Source: Ophioceras dolichostomum (Eukaryota > Ascomycota > Sordariomycetes > Magnaporthales > Ophioceraceae). Taken from it: a stretch of DNA of 16,311 bases. Shown piece by piece: positions 1 through 7,755 of this stretch. A model generated the notes under the pieces. The model did not search any database and was not told the origin of the DNA. It saw only the letters and a program-made list of their open reading frames with translations. The DNA is taken from NCBI GenBank assembly GCA_003049485.1, contig PYST01000567.1, positions 1-16,311 on the forward strand, in the 5' to 3' direction. Within the stretch, counting starts at the first letter, position 1, and each line of letters opens with the position of its first letter. Position numbers and translations under genes: made by a program.

Positions 1-149
1 CACCGGTACAGCTACACATCGTGGACGGAACATAACCCACGACGGAAAGGCTCTCGCCCACGATTTTCCAAAGCTAGGTGCCCTGCCTTACAAGATGTCC
101 TCCTTTCCACCTCGACTCTTCCAAAAGTAGGAAAACCCAATGGGCCATC

Positions 150-3100
150 TCAGACCGAGTTTTCTCCCAGCGGCACAGTTTCTCGTAGATCCAAAAACCC
201 GTGGAAAACGACCCAGCCGCCATTGGGCCTCTTGAACGCGATGGTAGACGTCGAAATGAGCCATGAGTATGATGCGGGACGTATTATGAGGTCTCGCATG
301 CGCCATGAGCCTGGAATGAAGAAGTGGCGAGTATATTGGGTCGCCGTCGAGAGGGTCTTTAGGTCGATGGAGCTCACCCACTCGTCGCGGTCGAGGAAGT
401 ACAAAGTGCCTTCCAGGCAGCCCAATGCACACAGTGGCTTGAACTCAAAGACGGAGCTCGTTTGAAAATGTACCTCCGTCGTTTCCTGGATTGCGGACGC
501 GTTGAAGACGAGCAGTCTGTTATCAAAAAGTGTGGGGACGTCATGCCATCTTGCGATGTAGGTTAAGCCCGCGTCGATTTCTGCCAAATGGCTCAAACCA
601 CGATGGTCATCAGCAAAAACGAAAGGTAGGACCTTTGGCTGAGAGAATCCGTCCAGGGAGCCCCATTCGTACGCATGCAGCTCGTGAGCGTATACGAATA
701 TCAGATATGAGGTATTCGAAGGGACGAGCCCAAGTAACCACGTGGCGTGGGGTCTTCGGTCCCGCGTTGTGTGAGAATGCTGAACAATCGGCAGGCGTAC
801 GATAGACCCGTCGAGCCCAATGACCTGAACACTCTCCTTGGTGCGGAGGACGACAGATTCAGCATTTGGTCCCAGAAATGCCTGCAAAATATTTGGCGGC
901 CCGGCATGGTCCAGCAAGCAGTCAATGGGCGTTTCCGAACCCTCTATGACAGAAGACAGCCGCACGACAACACAGCGGCGTGAATCACACACAATGAGTA
1001 GGGTGCAATTGCCGCCATTCCAGTCCATGTGGGTTGAAACTTCGCCTAGGTGGCCATGCAGAAGAGTGCTGACGTGGCGGTTCGAGGTGGCCTCGCAAAC
1101 CTCAATCGTCCCATCACATTGTCCCCAAAGGAGAAACTTGCCATGGCCGACCAGGTCTATGACAACGCGCGTGGGTACCGGTGCTCGCCAATCGTCTTCA
1201 TCGGGTGATCTAGGTGTCTCCGTTAGCGGCGAGGACGGTTCGGCGGCATTGGAATCCAGGATCTGACACCCAGAAGGGTCGACATCTGCGGCTGCAAGCA
1301 CCGGTGGCTCCCAGATACTGCAGCGCCTGGATACGGTGGAAAAGATCTGAAGGTTGTCGCTGGAAAAGGCAATCCTGTGTACACCCGAGAACCGCGGCTC
1401 GGGAACCGCAACCCTATACAGCAGGCAGAGATTCTCGAACGAGAAGAGACGGATATCTGCGTTGCTCAAACCCACAAGCATTCGCCCGTCGGACGTGGCG
1501 GCAAGGTTTATGATTCCAGGTTGTACCCATTGGCGTAGGTCCTCGTCATCTAGAATGTGCGGCACGTATTTGCTTATGCTTTTTTGCTCCATGGTCCAAG
1601 GGTCGCAAGTCACAACGTCGCCATCAGAATAGGAGATAGCCAAGAGTTTGAGCTCGGCAACCGGGTTGAACAGGACGTCGAGGACTTTAAGCTGTTTAGC
1701 GGCGCCACCGAGCTCCTTCCGGAAAGTTCCAATGACCTCCGCGGATTCCAGATCCCAGATCTTGACATGTTCCGGACTAACATGACTCCGCTCGGACTCG
1801 GCACTAGCCATTAGTTCGTGCTTCGTGTCGAGCCCAATTGTCGAACGCTTTACTGCGCTGTCCAAGGCCGGAAAGAGGAGGGGTCGATCAATCCATCCAT
1901 CGGAGACTCGAAAGACTCGCACAGCATGATGCGGACGGACTGTTTGGGCCAGAGCGACGAACTGATCATCCGCGCTGAAGCTCAAGTGCGTCTTAGAATG
2001 TTCAAATAGAGCATCGTTGGTGTCCCGCGCCCAGAGTCGAGGAAATGAAGGCGCATATGATGTGCGCACATCTAAGAGTACCAATGTCCTGCTCGTATGA
2101 ATAGCCAACAACGACGAAGATTTCGAAAATGCCAAGGCTGTGACCTTGCCTCTTGATGTTGATGACAGGCTTATGGACCCCGCAGAACTGAATGCACCAG
2201 ACTCGGCGACGTGGCGAAATTCGACCCGGCCATCCCAGAATCCGAAAGCGAGGAGACGGGGGCTGCAGGCGACAGCGGTGATGGTTTCCCTGAAGTCGTA
2301 GAACGCCAGCCTGTCGCCCCAGGTCTCGTCCACTCGGCCAGATGTGCGTAGACACCCTGCCGACCTGGAATTGGCGAAGTGTTGCCACACCATGGAAGTC
2401 CGTGGGCAGAAGTGCGGTATGAAGGTATGAATAGAAGAAGGGGAGGCGAGCAGTCCGGCGTGGGAAAGCGCCACAACTCGATTTATTTCGTCGGCCCATG
2501 TTGCGACTGTCTGGGCTTCCTTGCTCGCTGTCGATCCGTGGCCCACTCGATGGCGCGTGTAAGCCCTTAGTTCCTGGACCATCTTCTTCAGTGGCCAGAG
2601 GCTTCCGGTGCGAGCCACCTTCTCGATCAACGTCGGGAGATTGGTTTCTAGAAACTTGATCAACATGGCGGAAAGACGCCCGGTAGTCGGCGAGCTGTGG
2701 ACGAGGTGATGCGAGAAGTGAAGCGCGGCGTAGTCAGCAAGTGGACAGTAGGTGGCGGCGGAGGTCCTGGACACGGGAGCCCCCTTAACAAGTCTCGGTG
2801 GCACGAAACTGCCGCCATTGAGAACGGTGAGGCAGACCCCCGCGATCCTGGAGTGGGTGACACTGCGGTCAATCCAGAAGCCCTCCCTCTCTTGTGTCAG
2901 AAAGGCCAGCGCCGTCTCATGTGTGAGGCGGACTCGTGACTGATTGTCAACGAAAATCAGGTGTCCCGCGATCGTCTCTAGTTGACTTGCGGAGGCCGTC
3001 AGCGTCCGACCGATGTCTAACCTGACGGCCTCGGCGAGCTCGCGGATGTGAAGGGGTGTGGCCGAGCAGACTGCCCATCTCAGAACGCATGTGGAGAGAG

Positions 3101-5613
3101 CGCAACTCGAAGACTTGGTGATCGATACAACGATGCGGGAGTAGAGCTCGTCCATCTCGGGTGGAATCTGTTCGAGAATTTCCTGCTTATCCTCCACTGT
3201 GTAGGCGTCTTCCATTCTGGAGACAGTCAGAGAAGCCCACAAGAAGATGCCGCTGGACTTGCTCAGGACATCAGAAACCAGGCCCTCGTCAGCGCCGTCA
3301 ACCCCAGACCACCTGGCCCTGAGGAACTGCTCGATGTCGCGCATGGTCTCTTGCTGCCCCGTGACGATTTCCATCCTCTCGGTTCGCTCTTGCGACAGAC
3401 ATCGACCGACGTGGCCGCCTGGCCGGCTGGTGATGAGAACTCGTATGGGGATGCTGCGGTCGAGCTTGGAAAGCATCGAAACCAGGCTGGGTACCCCCTT
3501 TGGCGAGCATTCGTCGACGGCATCAATTATCCAGAACTGAGGCCTGGAGAATTCAACTTTGAAGATCCGCTCGAGAAAGAGGCTGGCCCAAATGGAGTGA
3601 TGGTCCTCATGACTCACAACCGTGTGGTCTTCGGCCATCGACGCAATGACGCGACGGACTTCGAAATTGGCCTCGGCCATCTGGAAAGCGAGGGACAAGA
3701 GAAGGGCAGCAACCGTCGAGCCCGAAATAAATTCGTGCTTGAAGAAGTAGAAGCTGCAATCGAGATTGCATGATTGCAAATAGCGAACGACGTGACCGGC
3801 GGCGACCGATTTTCCAGTACCTGGCTTGCCGTGAAGCCACAGAACTCGAGGGGGAGCACCATCAGTCGCAGGCGTCAGCCCGGGCTCGGCCTCCTCCTGA
3901 TGATCGGTCGAGCCGTGCACCCAATCCTGGAAATGTTGCTCATCCGTGAGCCACACACACGATCCCGGGAGTTGCTTCTCGTGGGTGGCTAGGAGGATTG
4001 CATCAGGCCTGGAATCGGCACGCAGAAGCGCAGCAATCTGCTTCATCTGGGACCGATACTCGTTACCCAGGTGCGCAGAGACTATTCCGACAATTTGTGA
4101 TTAGTATATAATTTGCTTCCCCATCGTTCGATCTGTGCCACATACTAGTAGTTTCGAGTCCCTGAATGGTGGTGAGGAAGGCTCTCTGCAAGATAATGTA
4201 GTTTGGGCTGGCTGGCGTATCGAATTTGCAGATATGGCGGTGGTCCGCCCCGATGTACTGGACATGCTCCCCAGGAAGCCCTGAATGATAGCCCTGTTGT
4301 TAGCGGCCGAGCGAAAGACGGATAGCGGTTGCTGCAACTTACCGATAACGGCAGACTGTTTGTCTACGACCATTGATGATATGAGACCGAAATTGGTCTG
4401 CACGCCTTCGAAAAAAGACCACAGACGGAGTTTTGTGCAGACATGTCGGAATTCGTCGTTGATTTGCTATGGATGACTCGTTAGTACGTTGTCCAGGCGA
4501 TGACACCGGTTCGGAAAAGCTGCTCACGTCGAGAGTCCCGCTACCTGGGAGCAGATCATCGAGGAATGCTTTTGACCCAAAGCCAACGGACTGGCTCACG
4601 AGTTTCGCCAACTCGGCCGAATCGGCTCCTCTGTGTGGAGTACCTAGGAAGTATATGGCATGGATGCGTTGACTTATGGCATTGTACGTCGGATCTCTAG
4701 TGGCTAGGAGGTACGCCTAGACCGTTGACGTTCGCGCTCGCCCGAGAGGAGCTGGTTAGCACACAGTTCCCAAGAACGAGTAGTGCAGGTTCGCCTTACC
4801 TTCTTCGCAACCAAGCCACCCATACTATGGGCGACGAGCACGATAGGCGTCTGAATATGTCGTTAGCAACGATTGCACGGATATCCAGAGGTGGTCGGGT
4901 TGATAGATTGACGGATTGAAGCCATGAGCCCACCTCGCCATGTTTCCGCAGGTGGGGAGAGTTATAGAGATCGGCAAGCAGCGCTTGACCGAAGTCGTGG
5001 ACGGTCAAGGGGCTACCCTTCCTCGCTGTCCAATCCGAGTGGTAGCCATAGCTGTGCAGTCGCACATGCCTGAAGCCGGTCTCGTTCGGGAGCCAGTCTT
5101 GGGGCCAGAACAATCCCGGCTGGGGCGAGTGGCTCCATGTCTTCCGTGAGCCCCCACCGAGGCCATGAACCTGTCATGCAGCTCAAAGCTCAAAGCGGGC
5201 TGTCAGCGAAAAGAAGGGCCGTCGAGGAAATACAGCATGGGCAAAGCTAATTGAGGGGCGAACGGACGAAGATAAAGTCGATGCGGGGCTCGGAAGGCTC
5301 ATGGAGCAGGTTGAGGCCGAGCGGGCCCTTGATATCGGATTCGAGTTCGGAAGAAGCATCCGCCGGCCGGGACGACTGGGATGAGACGATAGTCAACTTG
5401 CGGAGCTTGTTCTGGATGAAGGCAAGGGATGGCCGAGGAGGATTGGTGCGTTTCGCGCTAGGGATGGAGGCTGTGGACCCTGTCTGCAGCGGCTGGTCTG
5501 TGCGGGGCTTTTGCGATAGATGCCCCTCCCGGGATTAGCGTGAAGAAACCAAGAAACCAAGACAGTACGGACTCCATTCATTTTCAGGGACTCACCGACT
5601 CGAACCCAGACAT
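150..5613 (-). CDS. NLR protein: SesB-type alpha/beta-hydrolase, NACHT NTPase, WD40-like repeats
   Basis: Predicted fungal NOD-like receptor of 1,633 residues, probably a cytosolic non-self or stress sensor (role inferred from the family). Exons on the minus strand: 5613-5596, 5483-5268, 5170-4934, 4850-4800, 4716-4528, 4466-4343, 4280-4146 and 4081-150 (stop TGA). Every junction keeps the frame; introns are 61-112 bp, several with clear branch sites (for example TACTAAC before 4467). Residues 70-320 form a SesB-like alpha/beta-hydrolase: VHGLGGGS (79-86), nucleophile motif AHSMGG with Ser166, GTPHRGAD, and likely Asp272 (VVDKQ) and His292 (GADHR). NACHT: Walker A GKPGTGKS (408-415), Walker B FWIIDAVDE (506-514), then TSRPGG. 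From about residue 920 to the end are divergent WD40-like blades (VKIWDLES, CSIWEPP). Start chosen at the ATG with A at -3 and a GTGAGT donor 18 bp later; no ATG lies in frame in exon 2. Domain calls are firm; exon 1 is the least certain part. Confidence 0.93.
5596..5613 (-). other. Predicted 18-bp first coding exon of the NLR gene
   Basis: Encodes MSGFES and ends at a GTGAGT donor. The 112-bp intron (5484-5595) has a CTAAT branch-like site and a CTGCAG acceptor that joins in phase 0 to the exon carrying the conserved pre-hydrolase segment (DIKGPLGLNLL). Exon 2 has no in-frame ATG after its upstream TAA stop, so an upstream exon is needed. The choice of this particular ATG is inference. Confidence 0.6.
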
Positions 5614-5743
5614 CCTCCCGTTCTCTCACTACTGCTCGTTTCTATCGTCTCGATATGGCCGCACTTAGGTGTTCAGCATGTCAGGCTGGAAAGTGTCCTG
5701 CCCTCGAATTACCCCCAATATCTCCGATTATCCTTGCCCCACT

Positions 5744-5776
5744 ATTGGCCAGGTTTGCGATCGACCTGTTGATTGG
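5744..5776 (-). promoter_or_regulatory. Two CCAAT boxes upstream of the NLR gene
   Basis: GGCCAAT occurs twice reading along the minus strand, with the CCAAT cores at 5748-5744 and 5776-5772, roughly 130 and 160 bp upstream of the NLR start codon and both in the gene's orientation. CCAAT boxes bind the Hap2/3/5 (CBC) complex in fungi. Function here is inferred from motif and position only. Confidence 0.35.
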
Positions 5777-5843
5777 CCCAGACAGGCCGGCGCAGCCTGG
5801 ATGTCGACCCCATGGCTGCCTAGGAGCCTGAGGTATTCAGCAC

Positions 5844-5855
5844 CTACCTAGGTAG
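5844..5855. repeat. 12-bp perfect palindrome CTACCTAGGTAG
   Basis: Perfect inverted repeat with no spacer, lying in the NLR/esterase intergenic region. CCTAGG-centred palindromes of this kind occur in intergenic DNA of many filamentous ascomycetes; no function is assigned. Confidence 0.6.
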
Positions 5856-6246
5856 TGTATCTACCAGGTCAATAACTCCAACCCTCGCAGCGCTCGCGGC
5901 CTTTCATGGGGGTCTGGCGGTAGTCGTGAGCTCGGACGCCTCGTCTCTACGCACCTCTGGTACGGTTTGGTGGAGCATACGTGGAACTCGTCGAGGGATT
6001 TCTGGACGCAGTAGAGAGCAGATCTCCTTGAATCGGGCCAATGGACCGGACCGGACCCGGAACCAGTCGGCAACAAGACGACCGAGTATCTGAGAAAGGT
6101 GTTCCCAATACACTTTTTACCACCTCGGTTGTCTGAGGAGCAGCAGACGCTCGGTAGCTCCCTGCATGGTGTGGTTGGATCTGCGGCTGCTGGTCAGGAG
6201 GTCGTCAGGAAACATCAAGCCCGCGGTTGCGACGGGAGCTGTCTCC

Positions 6247-7323
6247 ATGTTTGATGTGGGCCGCTTTTGTGGTCATGACGAAGGTTCTTCTTGTACATTG
6301 AAGCATGCTATCCCTTTGACTGGTGCCGAATCCTTCCTATCCACCCGTTAGACGACCTTACCATCTACAGATGCCCACGGTATCTGCGGATGCGGTCGTG
6401 CATCAAGGAGTACGTCAAAAGGTTATCCACATCCGAGCCCGTGGGCATGGCACCGAGAGAGCTCCGGGAGGGGCAACCTCTTCAGAGCCATCAGCAGAAG
6501 AAATGAAATCAGGTCACGCGCTACTACACAGACGGCAACGTCACATTCCACACCGCGCTCGACTCTCTCTACCGCCGGCTCTCAACAGGGCTGCGCTCGG
6601 TCTCGCCGGTCATCGTGGCCACGATCGGCTACAGTCTACCGCCAGAGTTCGGCTTCGTATTTCACCGAAACCGTATCTGGGATCTGACGCTCCGGGCCAG
6701 GAAGGAGACGGAGGGCGGGGCGATTGATCTGCGCATCTTCATCGCGGACCAGGCCAGGCCGCTGGTGAAGCAGCGCATCGGAGCCACCGCGTCAGCGAAC
6801 TGCCGTCCTATCCGTCTAGGGAAGGAAGTGCTGTATGGCCACTCTTACGGCGGTCTGTGTGCACTCCATGCGCTATTCATGAGGCTTGACTTGCCGTTCG
6901 AGTGCTACGCGGTCAGTAGCCCGAGTCTCTGGCGGAGCACTCGGTATATCTATCTTGACCGAGGAATCCCGCTTCTGCGAGAGAGGGACTGGAGGCGTGC
7001 CCCACGGAGTTGTGAATGGGCCAGTGGTGGGAAGGGGGCAAAGCAAGAAGCCATCTGTGATGCTATTCATCGGGGCAGAGGAGCGGTACCAGCCACGCTA
7101 TCGGGGCGAATCGGATGAGGAGCATGAACAGAGGCGGAGACGCCACTTAGGGCGGAAGATGGTAGACTCTTTGCGAGAGATACACCGGAGGGTGGCCGAA
7201 AGTGGTAGATTGGAAAATATCAGCCGGAAGATTTGTGAGGGTGAAGATCACGGAACGGCTCTTCAGTGCTCGCTCGGCAGGGGACTGGCCACATTCCTTG
7301 AGGATTGGCCGTTTCAGCTATAA
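6247..7323 (+). pseudogene. Broken alpha/beta-hydrolase esterase (Esterase D / siderophore-esterase type)
   Basis: The parts of a PF00756-like esterase lie in order but in different frames. 6513-6950 encodes YYTDGNVTFHTALDSLYRRL, then the nucleophile elbow LYGHSYGGLCALHALF and SSPSLWRSTRY. The C-terminal part, 6955-7323, is one frame over: PSVMLFIGAEE, HLGRKMVDSLREIH and GEDHGTAL with the likely catalytic His, ending TAA. The break coincides with a TATC-TATC duplication at 6947-6954; one copy fewer joins the frames as RYILTEE. Upstream, IPLTGAESFLSTR (ending at a TAG at about 6349) and RRPYHLQM are also one frame apart, suggesting a second frameshift. Between 6409 and 6513 a GTACGT donor and ATCAG acceptor give a phase-0 intron of 103 bp that removes a TGA, though no good branch site is visible. 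The 5' end is uncertain; 6247 is only an in-frame ATG. Alternatives are sequencing errors or an unrecognised gene structure. Confidence 0.65.
6947..6954 (+). repeat. TATC tandem duplication causing frameshift
   Basis: TATCTATC lies exactly where the esterase reading frame changes. Counting one TATC as extra joins SLWRSTRY to the downstream LTEESRF frame, so this 4-bp duplication is the simplest cause of the break. It is consistent with replication slippage or a sequence error. Confidence 0.6.
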
Positions 7324-7755
7324 CAGATATACAGACAGCCTTGCTTTGTATAGCAAGAAAAAGTAAAAGAAATGGATATGGATCACGAACTTGTTCAGGT
7401 GGTTGCGTCAGTCACGTGCCTCGTGCGTGATGTCACGTTGTGATGCCCATGATTCGTGAGCTTTGATTAGGTCATCAGCAGGCGCTGCCCACATTGAAGC
7501 TCCAGGCGGGTGGTGCACTCCATCTCAGCTGGCCGCCAGAGCTCTATCCCGAATCCCTACCCAGCCCGCGTCGTCGTTCCTGAAAGCTTGCGTCGTCATC
7601 GCCCCAAAACCCATCGATCGCATTCTACCTCCTCCTTTGCCTTCTATGGTGGTGCCCCGCTCCCCTCCCGTTTTATCTCCCACGCCGACGGCCACTCTCC
7701 AGCAGTGAAAGCCATTGTCCGCCGATCCCCAGGGCCGGGGAAGCCAGCGCCAAAG
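7324..7755 (+). other. Intergenic region and VPS35 promoter/5' leader
   Basis: No gene seen. The right half is C-rich and pyrimidine-rich, typical of a fungal promoter or leader. ATGs at 7510 (in frame with VPS35) and 7646 (in another frame) lie upstream of the chosen VPS35 start; whether they are transcribed cannot be told from sequence. Confidence 0.5.
7413..7418. promoter_or_regulatory. CACGTG E-box-type site upstream of VPS35
   Basis: A perfect CACGTG hexamer sits about 340 bp before the VPS35 start codon, followed 8 bp later by GTGATGTCAC, a CRE/bZIP-like near-palindrome. These are candidate bHLH and bZIP sites by motif only. Confidence 0.3.

Larger units (their letters stand above)
5614..6246. 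other. Divergent intergenic region between NLR gene and esterase remnant
   Basis: No coding sequence I can support. It holds the NLR promoter side, with two CCAAT boxes and a 12-bp palindrome annotated separately. Short ORFs on both strands have no recognisable domain. The far end may include an unrecognised 5' portion of the esterase remnant. Confidence 0.5.

Noticed and set aside
3048..3773. 241-codon plus-strand ORF
   Set aside because: It is antisense to the NACHT domain, has no recognisable domain, and the minus-strand reading has clear Walker and TSRPGG motifs.
5904..6113. Minus-strand IPRRVPRMLHQT peptide resembling the start of OCH1-type glycosyltransferases
   Set aside because: Only about a dozen residues resemble the family; no DXD motif or downstream domain follows, and the frame ends soon after. 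It is likely chance.
6247..7323. RIP (repeat-induced point mutation) as the cause of esterase decay
   Set aside because: The region stays GC-rich with no obvious excess of CA-to-TA change; the visible lesions are small indels.
7510..7755. In-frame N-terminal extension of VPS35 from an ATG at 7510
   Set aside because: The 82 added residues are low-complexity and unlike the family, and the conserved N-terminus starts just after the ATG at 7756, which has a good context.
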